Of a stretch of 15,216 nucleotides of DNA, positions 7,763 to 15,216 are shown one piece after another. The notes under the pieces were generated by a model, which made no database searches, was not told where the DNA came from, and saw only the letters and a list, made by a program, of their open reading frames with translations. The first letter of the stretch is position 1, and each line of letters opens with the position of its first letter. Position numbers and translations under genes: made by a program. Source of the stretch: an uncultured Planctomycetaceae bacterium (lineage in GTDB: Bacteria > Planctomycetota > Planctomycetia > Pirellulales > Pirellulaceae); contig CAIYOB010000262.1 in NCBI GenBank assembly GCA_903927685.1, forward strand, positions 1 to 15,216, in the 5' to 3' direction.

Positions 7763-9031
7763 ATGTCACGTATACTGATCGAAAACGGCCGGGTGATTGA
7801 CCCCAGCCAGCGTCTGGATCGGGTCACGAACATTCTGGTTGAAGACGGCCGCATCGCGGCATACGACGCCGTCGCCACCCGCGGCGAGCAGATCATTGCG
7901 GCCGCCGGCAAGATCGTCTCGCCCGGGCTGATCGATCTGTACGTCCAACTCCGCGAGCCGGGACGCGAGGAAGACGAGACGATCGAAAGCGGCACGGCGG
8001 CGGCCGTGGCCGGCGGCTTTACCTCGATCGTCTGCCTACCCAATACCGAGCCGCCGATCGACACGCAAGCGGGCGTCGAGTTCATCCGTCAAAAAGCGGC
8101 CCGCGCCGGCAACTGTCACGTCCTGGTCGCCGGCTGCGTCAGCAAGGACCGGGCCGGTAAGGAGTTGGCAGAAATCGGCTCGCTGGTCGAAGCCGGCGCG
8201 GTGGCGTTCACCGACGCTCCGCGGAGCATCCAGAACGCGGAACTGCTGCGGCGGGCGTTCGAATACTGCCTGATGTTCGACAAACCCATCCTGAGCCACC
8301 CCGAGGATCTGGAATTGTCGCACGACGGGATCATGCACGAGGGCACGATCTCGATGCTCTTGGGCCTGGAGGGGCTCCCGGTCGAAGCCGAGGACGTGAT
8401 GACCAGCCGCGATCTGCGACTGGCCGAAGCCACCCACGGTCGCCTGCATCTGTTGAACGTCTCGAGCCAGAGCAGCGTGGATCTCGTGCGCCGCGTCAAG
8501 TCGCGAGGCATCGGCGTGACGGCAGGCGTCTGCATGCACAACCTCGTGCTGACCGACGAGTCGCTGCGGACCTTTGACTCCAACTACAAAGTCAATCCCC
8601 CGCTGCGGTCCCAGGAGCATGTCGACGCCTGTCTGCATGGACTGAAGGACGGGACGATCGACGTGATCTCCAGCGCGCATGCTCCCCGAGCCTCGGAAAA
8701 AAAGATGCTGGAACTGGACCGTGCGCCGTTCGGCGTCGTCGGCCTGGAGACGCTGCTCGGCCTGGTCATCACCAAGCTGATCACGCCCGGGCATTTGGAT
8801 TGGATGACCGCCCTGGAAAAGCTGACCGTCAACCCGGCTCGCGTGCTGGGCATTCCCAAGGGCACGCTGGCGATCGGAGCCGAGGCGGACGTGACCGTCA
8901 TCGACCCGGACGTCACCTGGACGGTCGATCCCAAGCAATTCCGTTCGAAGAGTGTGAACACGCCCTTCGGCGGCTGGACCTTGCAGGGCCGAGCCGTCCA
9001 GGTCCTGGTCGGCGGCCAGCCGCGGCTGTGA
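7763..9031 (+). CDS. Dihydroorotase homologue lacking most metal ligands (probable pseudoenzyme)
   Basis: This 422-residue protein aligns by eye over its full length with class I dihydroorotases, the amidohydrolases that close carbamoyl-aspartate to dihydroorotate in pyrimidine synthesis. Landmarks are GRVIDP at the N-terminus, PGLIDL (54-59), LREPG (63-67), CLPNTEPP (91-98), SHPED (178-182), KVNPPLR (276-282), APFGVVGLETLLGL and NTPFGGWTLQGR near the end. The metal site is largely absent. HxH is Y60-V-Q62, the TDDG motif reads T150-D-A152-P, the 'HVS' His is N232, and the 'TDHAPH' Asp is A305 (S-A-H-A-P-R). H179 is the only expected ligand kept. The substrate-binding Arg64 and Asn94 remain. 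The frame is intact with a good ribosome binding site, so this is not a broken gene. A structural or regulatory role, like the inactive PyrC' subunit that supports aspartate transcarbamoylase in Pseudomonas, is possible; no pyrB lies in the window. Confidence 0.88.
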   Translation: MSRILIENGRVIDPSQRLDRVTNILVEDGRIAAYDAVATRGEQIIAAAGKIVSPGLIDLYVQLREPGREEDETIESGTAAAVAGGFTSIVCLPNTEPPIDTQAGVEFIRQKAARAGNCHVLVAGCVSKDRAGKELAEIGSLVEAGAVAFTDAPRSIQNAELLRRAFEYCLMFDKPILSHPEDLELSHDGIMHEGTISMLLGLEGLPVEAEDVMTSRDLRLAEATHGRLHLLNVSSQSSVDLVRRVKSRGIGVTAGVCMHNLVLTDESLRTFDSNYKVNPPLRSQEHVDACLHGLKDGTIDVISSAHAPRASEKKMLELDRAPFGVVGLETLLGLVITKLITPGHLDWMTALEKLTVNPARVLGIPKGTLAIGAEADVTVIDPDVTWTVDPKQFRSKSVNTPFGGWTLQGRAVQVLVGGQPRL

Positions 9032-9108
9032 GAGTTCGGGGCTGCCAGGACCGTCGACCACTGGGGTGCTGAAGGAAGAGACTGGTTCCGCAACCATTCG
9101 TTCGCTCC

Positions 9109-9597
9109 ATGTCTGCTTGCTCCCTTACCGACGCCAGTTCCCACGATGCGAGCGGACTGCTTCAGAGCCAGACGACGTTCGTGTTGGCGACGGCCGACGA
9201 AGCCCCCTGGTCGGCGCCCGTCTACTACGTGTACCTGCGAAGACGGTTTTATTTCTTTTCCAGTCCAAGCAGCCGGCACGTTACCGCGGCCCTCGCCTCG
9301 GGCCGCTGTGCGGCGTCGCTCCATCGCGACAGCGTTGATTGGCGCGAAATCGAGGGCCTGCAAATGGACGGCAAACTGGAGGCAATTCGGCTGGGTGGCG
9401 AAGCCCTCGACGCGTTCGTGGCGTACCTCAGGAAGTTCCCGGCCGTCCAGGGTTGGTTCGCGGACTCCCTCCTGGATTTCGACAGCTTCACCCAACGTTT
9501 CCGGACACAGCTGTACGCGTTTGTCCCCGTTCGGGTTTGGTACTTGAACAATCGGGCCGGCTTGGGCAACCGGGAAGAAATTGAACTGCCGCTTTGA
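9109..9597 (+). CDS. Pyridoxamine 5'-phosphate oxidase-like split-barrel protein (YhbP-like)
   Basis: This 162-residue soluble protein resembles the flavin-binding split-barrel superfamily, closest by eye to the small YhbP/UPF0306 group. The pattern is a first strand with TTFVLATAD, then PWSAPVYYVYLRRRFYFFSS (strands two and three), a helix starting SSRHVTAALASG, and later IEGLQMDGKLEAI, which matches the family's 'ikGvq..G.i..l' strand. The C-terminus runs through a Phe-rich helix and ends with strand VRVWYLNNRAGLGNREEI, like the 'i.fTDN..gfG.K..' end of YhbP. Members may bind FMN or related cofactors; the reaction of YhbP itself is not established to my knowledge. The start at 9109 has no clear ribosome binding site, the nearest purine-rich stretch being about 30 bases upstream. 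The gene follows the dihydroorotase-like gene by 77 bases on the same strand and may share its transcript. Confidence 0.68.
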   Translation: MSACSLTDASSHDASGLLQSQTTFVLATADEAPWSAPVYYVYLRRRFYFFSSPSSRHVTAALASGRCAASLHRDSVDWREIEGLQMDGKLEAIRLGGEALDAFVAYLRKFPAVQGWFADSLLDFDSFTQRFRTQLYAFVPVRVWYLNNRAGLGNREEIELPL

Positions 9598-9759
9598 ATC
9601 CGGCGCGAGCTGCCGGCCTGACACAGCGACAAGACGTAGGCAAGGTATCGCCGCGGGACCGTTGATCTTCGGACGGGCCGGCACCGCAACCGCTGACCCC
9701 AAAATGCTGTCCGGTGCTGCGGACGACCTGGGGAACCAACCAAGGAAGTAGGTGGTCGA

Positions 9760-12700
9760 ATGCCCGCTTTGCGAATGAAACTCGGATGCTGGATCGCGTT
9801 GACGTGGATTGCGGCCGGCTGGAACTCGACGGTCGGCTCGGCACCGACCGTGTTTGTCGAGGCGGAGTCGTTCGTCCCAGCGTCGGATGGTTGGCAGCCG
9901 GCGACCAATCCCCAGACCAAGCGGGCGTCCCGAGCGACCGCGTTGCACGGGGCCGGCGGCGATCCCCGCGGGACGGCGTCTCACACCGTGACTCTGCCGC
10001 AAGGCGGGGAGTACCGGATTTGGGTCCGCTATCTCCAGGTCGCGGCCTGGCGGGGGGCATTCCGCTGTGACGTGCTGGCCGGAGACAAGCTGTTGGGCCG
10101 CCGCGATTTCGACTTGGCCGCCGACCCGGATACGCCCGATTGGCATTACCGCTGGGCAGCCTTCGACGCCGACCTGCCCGCCGGCGACGTCGTCTTGCGG
10201 CTCAGCAAGTTCGAGAACCAGAATTGCGTCGGCTACACGCGGCACGTCGACTGCCTATTGTTGACCACTGACAAGTCGGCGTTGCCGGACCATCTGCCGT
10301 TTGGCCCGCAGACGTACGTGCGGGTCACGATCGGCCCCGGCTACGAACGGCCGCTGTATGTCCACCTCTTTGCAGATCACTATCGCGATCCGTGGTACTC
10401 GCACCATTGGCTGGCCCGAGACGGCCGCGGGGACGGCCTGGCACCGCGGGCGAACCAGCTGCTCCACAGCGGCGACCGGACGCCCTGGTGCAATCTCACG
10501 CCGCTGGTGTACCAGGACTCCGGGGCCATCTTGAACCTCTCGGCCCGGTACGCTTATCACGACAAAGCGGACCGTTTACGGGCGCGGTTCGAGTTCGCGA
10601 CCGCTCCGCAGGAGGACGCGGTGGTCCGCACGGTCGAGGCCGACTGCTGTCCGAATGGTCTGGTGATCGTCATGCCGCCGGATCTGACCACCGCGGAAAA
10701 CCTGGCGCGGTTCGGCCGCGACCTTGATCTTGCAGCACGGTTCGGCAAGCTGGCCGACGAGTTCCGTTGGCCGCAGCTCGGCCGGCGGCCGGAGCGGTTT
10801 CCCTTTTTCGTGAGCGCTTCGCTGGGCGGTTACGAATTGCCGCTGGATGAACGAGTCACCGCGCGGGAACGCCGGACGCTGGACTATTTCGGTTTTTCCA
10901 ACGACCGCCAGACGCTGCTCCACGGCGGGATCTGGCTGCTGGACCAGGGCTCGTACTCGCGGCCCGACGAGGCGGCCATGCGGAGCAAGGCCGAGCAGCA
11001 GGCAAAGGAGTATCGCGGCTCGAAGAACGCGGCCAGGCCGATCGCGTTCTGCCTGCTGATGGACGAGCCTGCCGGGCAGGCCGATACGGTGCTGGCCGCG
11101 GACGCCGCCTCGCTCGAGCGATTCCGCGCGTGGCTGAAGCAGTTGGGCAAGTCCCCGACTGACCTGGGAGTCACGGATTGGGAGCAAGTGACACCGGTCG
11201 TGGCCACGGACCGCGAGGAAAAACCCGAGTTGTACTACTACACCCAGCGGTTTCGCACGCGTTCGCTGGGCGACTTCCTGGCCCTACAACGGCGGATTCT
11301 CTGCTCGGCCTATGGCACCGAGTTTCCCACCGGCGTCAACTTCAGCGACGGGGCGGTGTACTGGGCCAACTTCTACGGCCAGGGCGTGGACTACTTCGAA
11401 CTGCTGGACGGTCCGGACCAGAACGCCATCTGGAGTGAGGATTGGGCCAACCTCGCGTCGACCTACCAGTGCAGCGCGTACAACATCGAGCTGATGCGGG
11501 GCGCGGCTCGCCAGCGGCGCCAGACGCTGGGGCACTACCTGATCGCGCACGCCGGCCGCAAACCGTGGGACGTCAAACTGAAGGCGGTCGGCGAAGTCGC
11601 GCGCGGGGTCAAAGTCCTGGAGAACTTCTCGTACGGGACCAGCTGGGGGAGCCACGAAGGAGGGCCCGCGTGGCAAAGCCACGCCTGGCAGGCCAAGCCG
11701 GACACCTGGTACGCCAACGCCGAGATCGTGCGGGAGATCGGCGCGGTCGAGGATCTGCTGGTCCCCGCGCTGCCCGTGCCCGCCCAGGTCGCGCTGCTGG
11801 TGCCGTCGTCCGCGGATATCTGGACGCTGGATCGGAATCACAGCTACGGCTTCGATCGGATGCACACCTGGCTGGCCCTGGCTCATGCCCAGGTGCCCGT
11901 GGACGTGCTGGGCGAGCGGCAGGTCGAACGGGGTGCGTTGGCCGATTATAAGGTCTGCTACTTGAGCGGCCCGAACCTGACGCAGGCGGCGGCGGGAGCG
12001 GTCCGGCAGTGGGTCGAACAAGGCGGCACGCTGTGGTTGACCGCCGCCGCCGCCGGCCGCGACGAGTTCAACCGCCCGTCGAGCCTGCTGTCCGACCTGC
12101 TGCCGGTCGAGCGGTCTGCCGCCGTCGACGCGAATCCGTTCCTGTACGGTGGCAGCCTGATCCGCAACCTGCCCGTGCTGGACGAGGTGCGAATCGGCGA
12201 GTTCATGGCGCCCGTGTTGTCCGTGAAACAGGCGACCACGCCGCGTGCCCACGCTGCGGTGTCGGCCCGCTTCCGGGACGGATCGCCCGCCTTGACCGTC
12301 GGCTCGTTCGGCGCAGGCCGCGTCTACTGCGCCGGCTTCTTGCCCGGACTGTCCTACATCTATCCGGCCCTGGTGGCGCGGCACAAGTTGGAGCAGGAAG
12401 GAAGCGGCGAAGCCACCGGCTCGGACAGGCTGGCCCGCTCGGACAATCCATGGCAGTTTCCGCCCGAAGTGCGAGAATGGTTGCTGGAGCCGGTCAGATC
12501 GGCCGGCGTTGTTCTTCCGCTGGACTGCACGGAGCCGCTGGTCGACGCGGTCCTGATGGACGGCCCCGCCGGCGGCTTGCTGCCGTTGGCGAACTATTCG
12601 CTGCGGCCGATCAGCAAACTGGAATTCCGCGTGCGCACCGCTCGTCCGGTGCGGCGAGTCGAGTCCGTGCATCACGGGCAACTGGAGTTTCGGCCGGCCC

Positions 12701-12765
12701 GGGACGGGGGCGTTGAGTTCAGCCTGCCGCTGGAGAGCACGGACTTCGTGCGCCTGGAATACTGA
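9760..12765 (+). CDS. Large exported protein with glycoside-hydrolase-42-like architecture
   Basis: The product is 1001 residues. The N-terminus (MKLGCWIALTWIAAGW after a short basic start) looks like a signal peptide, with cleavage likely near residue 29, so export is expected. Residues about 30-170 begin VFVEAESF and read as a beta-sandwich carbohydrate-binding-like module (GGEYRIWVRYLQ, DVVLRLSKFENQN). Residues about 190-660 form a region compatible with a TIM barrel and rich in aromatic residues. It contains LLMDEP (D435-E436) and IWSEDW (E560), which are candidate acid residues but not proven catalytic. Residues about 675-860 (VALLVPSSADIW, WVEQGGTLWLTAAAAG, FGAGRVYCAGF) resemble the glutamine-amidotransferase-like trimerization domain of family GH42 beta-galactosidases. 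A final beta domain ends the protein. Polysaccharide or galactoside hydrolysis is an inference. The start is supported by AGGAAG (9743-9748) and AGG nearer the ATG. The gene converges on the second URO-D gene with a 17-base gap. Confidence 0.7.
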   Translation: MPALRMKLGCWIALTWIAAGWNSTVGSAPTVFVEAESFVPASDGWQPATNPQTKRASRATALHGAGGDPRGTASHTVTLPQGGEYRIWVRYLQVAAWRGAFRCDVLAGDKLLGRRDFDLAADPDTPDWHYRWAAFDADLPAGDVVLRLSKFENQNCVGYTRHVDCLLLTTDKSALPDHLPFGPQTYVRVTIGPGYERPLYVHLFADHYRDPWYSHHWLARDGRGDGLAPRANQLLHSGDRTPWCNLTPLVYQDSGAILNLSARYAYHDKADRLRARFEFATAPQEDAVVRTVEADCCPNGLVIVMPPDLTTAENLARFGRDLDLAARFGKLADEFRWPQLGRRPERFPFFVSASLGGYELPLDERVTARERRTLDYFGFSNDRQTLLHGGIWLLDQGSYSRPDEAAMRSKAEQQAKEYRGSKNAARPIAFCLLMDEPAGQADTVLAADAASLERFRAWLKQLGKSPTDLGVTDWEQVTPVVATDREEKPELYYYTQRFRTRSLGDFLALQRRILCSAYGTEFPTGVNFSDGAVYWANFYGQGVDYFELLDGPDQNAIWSEDWANLASTYQCSAYNIELMRGAARQRRQTLGHYLIAHAGRKPWDVKLKAVGEVARGVKVLENFSYGTSWGSHEGGPAWQSHAWQAKPDTWYANAEIVREIGAVEDLLVPALPVPAQVALLVPSSADIWTLDRNHSYGFDRMHTWLALAHAQVPVDVLGERQVERGALADYKVCYLSGPNLTQAAAGAVRQWVEQGGTLWLTAAAAGRDEFNRPSSLLSDLLPVERSAAVDANPFLYGGSLIRNLPVLDEVRIGEFMAPVLSVKQATTPRAHAAVSARFRDGSPALTVGSFGAGRVYCAGFLPGLSYIYPALVARHKLEQEGSGEATGSDRLARSDNPWQFPPEVREWLLEPVRSAGVVLPLDCTEPLVDAVLMDGPAGGLLPLANYSLRPISKLEFRVRTARPVRRVESVHHGQLEFRPARDGGVEFSLPLESTDFVRLEY

Positions 12766-12782
12766 CAGGGAACACCGCATTG

Positions 12783-13952
12783 CTAGTAGAACCCCGCCTC
12801 GTAGGCGGCGTCGTACATGGCGACGATATTCTCCGCGGGCACGCCGGCCTGGATGTTATGGACGTTATTGAACACGTACCCGCCGCCGGGCTTAAAGGTC
12901 TCGACGTTCCGCCGCACATGCTGGCAGACCGTTTCCGGATCGGCGTGAGGCAGTACGTGCTGGGCGTCGATGCCGCCGCCCCAGAAGACGATGCGCTGGC
13001 CGAACCGTGATTTCAACTCGGCCGGGTCCATGCTGGCAGCGCTGATCTGGACCGGATTCAGGATGTCGATGCCGTTGTCCAGCAGGTCGGGAATATAACC
13101 CTGACAGGCGCCGCACGTGTGGTACCAGATCTTGGCGTTCGTCCGCGGTTTGATCGACTGGACCAGTCGCTTGTGACGCGGCTTGACGACCCGGCGGTAG
13201 AAGTCCGGCTGGAACAGCGGCCCGCCTTGCCCGGCCAAGTCGTCGCCGATCATGATCACGTCCACCACGTCGCCCACCTCGGCCAGAAACCCGTCGAACC
13301 AGTCCAGCCAGAACTTCAGCGTCTGGTCGATCAACGCTTCGCAGAACTCGGGCTGCTCGATCATATCCATGAACCAACGTTCCAAGCCCCGCATGTACCA
13401 GCAAATCTCGTAGACCACGCCGCTGATCCCGCTAATCACGGCATAGGGCGTTTCGCGGCGGATCTGCAAGGCCCGCTCGCGCAAGCCGGCAAAACGGCCC
13501 GGATCGTTGCCCTTGGGAAAGGGGAATTGGCGGATTTCCTCGAGTTTGGCCTCGGCCAGCGGATGGTGTGTGATGTCCATGTACAGCGGCGCATCGTCCG
13601 GCATGGACCACGTCACGCCAAATTCGTCCGTCAAGTCGTGCCACGTGCGTCCGTCGCGCTGGCGAGTCACGACCTGGCCTTGGAAGTCCGCCGCGGCCCC
13701 GGCGTGGATGTACCGCGTATCGACGCGCAGCCGCTGCAGCACCGCTTCGCAAGGCCGCGCCAATTGCTGCACGGCGTCCATGATCGTGACCTGATCCTGG
13801 ATCCCCAGATGTTCGAGCAGGGCCTCGTAGGCGACCCGGTGAATCCCGGTCTGATTGCCCCCCAGATCGATCGGCACGCGATCCGGCTCCTCGTGATTCA
13901 ACGCCCTCAGCAGTCGCTCGCGCGGTGTCATCGTTTCTTTGCGATCCGGCAT
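12783..13952 (-). CDS. Uroporphyrinogen decarboxylase-family protein, probable corrinoid methyltransferase-like
   Basis: This 389-residue soluble TIM-barrel protein belongs to the URO-D superfamily and is only distantly similar to the other copy at 1665-2948. Family landmarks are the opening MTPRERLLRALNHEEPDRVP, FGVTW, HPLAE, a barrel strand VIMIGDDLAGQGGPLFQPD, YHTCGAC, and the C-terminal segment GGGYVFNNVHNIQAGVPAENIVAMYDAA. The H278-T-C280 pair matches the H-x-C zinc-binding motif of methyltransferases such as MtaA/MtbA; the third Cys of those sites is not evident in the usual C-terminal place. True HemE is unlikely because of this motif and the divergent N-terminus. The start at 13952 has AAGGAA (plus 13961-13966) 8 bases upstream; an in-frame ATG at 13931 is a possible alternative. 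Substrate is unknown, and no corrinoid protein gene is nearby. The gene converges on the large exported protein gene. Confidence 0.85.
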   Translation of the reverse strand: MPDRKETMTPRERLLRALNHEEPDRVPIDLGGNQTGIHRVAYEALLEHLGIQDQVTIMDAVQQLARPCEAVLQRLRVDTRYIHAGAAADFQGQVVTRQRDGRTWHDLTDEFGVTWSMPDDAPLYMDITHHPLAEAKLEEIRQFPFPKGNDPGRFAGLRERALQIRRETPYAVISGISGVVYEICWYMRGLERWFMDMIEQPEFCEALIDQTLKFWLDWFDGFLAEVGDVVDVIMIGDDLAGQGGPLFQPDFYRRVVKPRHKRLVQSIKPRTNAKIWYHTCGACQGYIPDLLDNGIDILNPVQISAASMDPAELKSRFGQRIVFWGGGIDAQHVLPHADPETVCQHVRRNVETFKPGGGYVFNNVHNIQAGVPAENIVAMYDAAYEAGFY

Positions 13953-13960
13953 CGTCCGCT

Positions 13961-13966
13961 TTCCTT
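13961..13966 (-). promoter_or_regulatory. Ribosome binding site deciding the second URO-D start
   Basis: On the minus strand AAGGAA lies 8 bases before the ATG at 13952. The reading frame extends upstream to 14150 through the palindromic repeat, and that extension looks non-coding. Confidence 0.7.
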
Positions 13967-14015
13967 CCGCATCCAAGTCCCAAGGCCGTCCACCCAACAT
14001 CGAGTGGCTGACAGC

Positions 14016-14045
14016 ATTGTACACTGCCACTGGACCGCCATTGTA
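14016..14045 (-). promoter_or_regulatory. Two possible -10 hexamers upstream of the second URO-D gene
   Basis: On the minus strand TACAAT occurs twice, at 14016-14021 and 14040-14045, about 65 and 90 bases upstream of the start. Each resembles the sigma-70 -10 box, but neither has a good -35 element at the usual distance, so this is a weak proposal. Confidence 0.3.
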
Positions 14046-14054
14046 GCTGTTCCG

Positions 14055-14140
14055 GTGCCTGGGGTCGAGCGCAGCGAGCCCCCAGCAGCGAGCCCGCCTG
14101 GGGGCTCGCCACTCGTCCCTCGTGGCTCGACCCCAGCCAC
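14055..14140. repeat. Nested palindromic intergenic repeat
   Basis: The outer arms 14055-14070 and 14125-14140 are inverted repeats matching at 15 of 16 bases, with a perfect 12-base core (CTGGGGTCGAGC at 14059-14070 against 14125-14136). Inside them 14074-14085 and 14098-14109 form a perfect 12-base stem (GCGAGCCCCCAG) around a 12-base loop. The unit lies about 30 bases past the antiporter stop and about 100 bases before the URO-D start, both on the minus strand. I recall similar GAGCGCAGCGAGCCCC palindromes being frequent between planctomycete genes. There is no T-run, so intrinsic termination is uncertain. Confidence 0.8.
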
Positions 14141-14170
14141 CCAATCCCAAACCTCACTCCGGCCGGAGCA

Positions 14171-15216
14171 TTAGCCCGCCTCGCTCTCGCGGTTTCCGAA
14201 CAGCAGTTCGATATAGGCTCGGTCCTCCTGCCGAAAGAAGACGTACACATGGTCTCCCGGCAGCAACACCGTCGGACCGCGCGCGGCGACCAGTTGCTGG
14301 TCCCGGACGATCAGCATCACAGCGGCGTCAGGGGACAAACCGATTGCAGACAGCGGCGCTCCGCACACCGCCGCCTCAGGCTCGATACAGAAGGAGGCGA
14401 TTTCGCGATTCAGTGGATGCGCCGAGTTGATCTCCAGCACGGCGCTCGGCCGCGGCTGGTCCGGCACCGCCAGACGCAGCCAGCGGGTCACCGGCCGAAT
14501 CGTGGCTCCTGGCAGGATGCTGCTGATGACCACGATAAAAAACACGAGATTGAAGACCCTTTCCGCGTTGGGGACCTCAGCCAGGACCGGCATAGCTCCC
14601 AGGATGATGGGGACCGCGCCCCGCAAGCCGATCCAGCCGATGTAGCTGATCTCCCGAGCGGGAAACCGAAGCGGCCACAGGCAGAGCCAGACGGCCAGGG
14701 GTCGAGCCACGGCGGCCAGGAACAGCGACGTTGCCAGCCCCATGCCAGCCACCGGCCACAGGCGGGAAGGAAAGACAAGCAAGCCCAGCATCAGGAACAA
14801 GGCGATCTGGCTCAGCCAAGCCAGCGATTCGTGCACGCGGGCCAGTCCGGCCCGATACGGCAGGGCCGAATTGCCCAGAACCAAGGCCGTCGCGTAGACA
14901 CTCAACAGCCCGCTGCCGTCCAGCAACGTCGCCACGCCAAACGACAGGAAAGCGATCGCCAAGGTGAGCGCGGGATACAGCCCGACCGTCGGCGGACGGA
15001 TCCGCCGCAGGACGAACAGCCCCCCGAAACCCAGCAGAACGCCCACGCCGGCGCCGACTGCCAACTGGAGGGGCACGCCCAGCCCCACGGTCCACCGCAA
15101 CGCGTCCGGAGCTTTGGCCACCGAGATCATGATCAACGTCAGGATCACCGCCATCGGATCGTTGACGCAGGACTCGACTTCCAGCGTGTCGCCGACCCGC
15201 GGCTGGAGCTTGAGCC
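14171..15216 (-). CDS. CPA1-family cation/proton antiporter with C-terminal RCK_C (TrkA_C) domain, N-terminus outside window
   Basis: The frame is open to the window edge, so only the C-terminal 347 or so residues are present; an internal ATG at 15154 is not the true start. The edge region reads ...DTLEVESCVNDPMAVILTL, which matches the ESxxNDPM ion-binding helix of CPA1 antiporters of the NhaP2/CvrA type, with the Asn-Asp pair present. About seven further hydrophobic helices follow (for example LALFLMLGLLVFP as read from ALFLMLGLLVFPS, and VFNLVFFIVVISSILPG), with YIGWIGLRGAVPIILG as a typical late-helix motif. The last 85 residues form a soluble domain (PLSAIGLSPDAAVMLIVRD, LLPGDHVYVFF) typical of RCK_C, which binds regulatory ligands. 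The protein should exchange K+ or Na+ for protons across the inner membrane, helping pH and ion balance. Which ion is carried cannot be decided here. Confidence 0.9.
   Translation of the reverse strand, partial: LKLQPRVGDTLEVESCVNDPMAVILTLIMISVAKAPDALRWTVGLGVPLQLAVGAGVGVLLGFGGLFVLRRIRPPTVGLYPALTLAIAFLSFGVATLLDGSGLLSVYATALVLGNSALPYRAGLARVHESLAWLSQIALFLMLGLLVFPSRLWPVAGMGLATSLFLAAVARPLAVWLCLWPLRFPAREISYIGWIGLRGAVPIILGAMPVLAEVPNAERVFNLVFFIVVISSILPGATIRPVTRWLRLAVPDQPRPSAVLEINSAHPLNREIASFCIEPEAAVCGAPLSAIGLSPDAAVMLIVRDQQLVAARGPTVLLPGDHVYVFFRQEDRAYIELLFGNRESEAG

Noticed and set aside
7763..9031. Annotation as an active pyrC dihydroorotase
   Set aside because: Five of six metal ligands are substituted, so the catalytic name would mislead.
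9600..9616. A 5-base hairpin CCGGC/GCCGG just after the YhbP-like gene as a terminator
   Set aside because: The stem is too short for confidence and no T-run follows.
8584..10245. A 553-codon minus-strand open frame
   Set aside because: It lies opposite the dihydroorotase-like, YhbP-like and exported-protein genes. Its length reflects high GC, and it shows no family motif.
11284..12780. A 498-codon minus-strand open frame
   Set aside because: It is antisense to the large exported protein, whose frame has clear domains and a ribosome binding site.
1..15216. CRISPR array, tRNA, rRNA or transposase
   Set aside because: No regularly spaced direct repeats, cloverleaf-like sequences, rRNA signatures or transposase motifs were seen on either strand.

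Overview
The window is a high-GC bacterial chromosomal segment. Gene content and style suggest a Planctomycetota bacterium, probably of the Pirellulales type. This rests on family resemblance only: a ceramidase-like C-terminus, two uroporphyrinogen-decarboxylase-family proteins, a sugar isomerase/epimerase, a large secreted sugar-hydrolase-like protein, an NHL lipoprotein, a planctomycete-style dihydroorotase sequence, and palindromic GC-rich intergenic repeats. No rRNA, tRNA, CRISPR array, transposase or phage gene was seen.

Layout, left to right. Positions 1-210 hold the C-terminal end of a neutral/alkaline ceramidase-like protein. A 366-base spacer follows, dominated by a 170-base nested palindrome. 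Next come an NHL-repeat lipoprotein (610-1614) and a URO-D-family protein (1665-2948), both on the plus strand and possibly one operon. A sugar phosphate isomerase/epimerase-like gene (2951-3874, minus) converges on them with a 2-base gap. A divergent promoter region separates it from a large membrane-anchored patatin-like phospholipase (4005-7070). A 692-base stretch without a convincing gene leads to a dihydroorotase homologue (7763-9031), a small YhbP-like flavin split-barrel protein (9109-9597), and a 1001-residue exported protein with a glycoside-hydrolase-42-like architecture (9760-12765). On the minus strand are a second URO-D-family protein (12783-13952), a second palindromic element, and the C-terminal part of a CPA1-type cation/proton antiporter that runs off the right edge.

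The strongest observation is the dihydroorotase homologue. It keeps the fold and the substrate-binding Arg and Asn, but five of the six expected metal ligands are substituted (HxH is YxQ, and Asp, His and Asp are Ala, Asn and Ala). It therefore looks like an intact pseudoenzyme. The other genes fit a heterotrophic lifestyle: lipid/sphingolipid hydrolysis, sugar conversion, polysaccharide breakdown, and URO-D-type methyl transfer. I see no evidence that they form one dedicated system.
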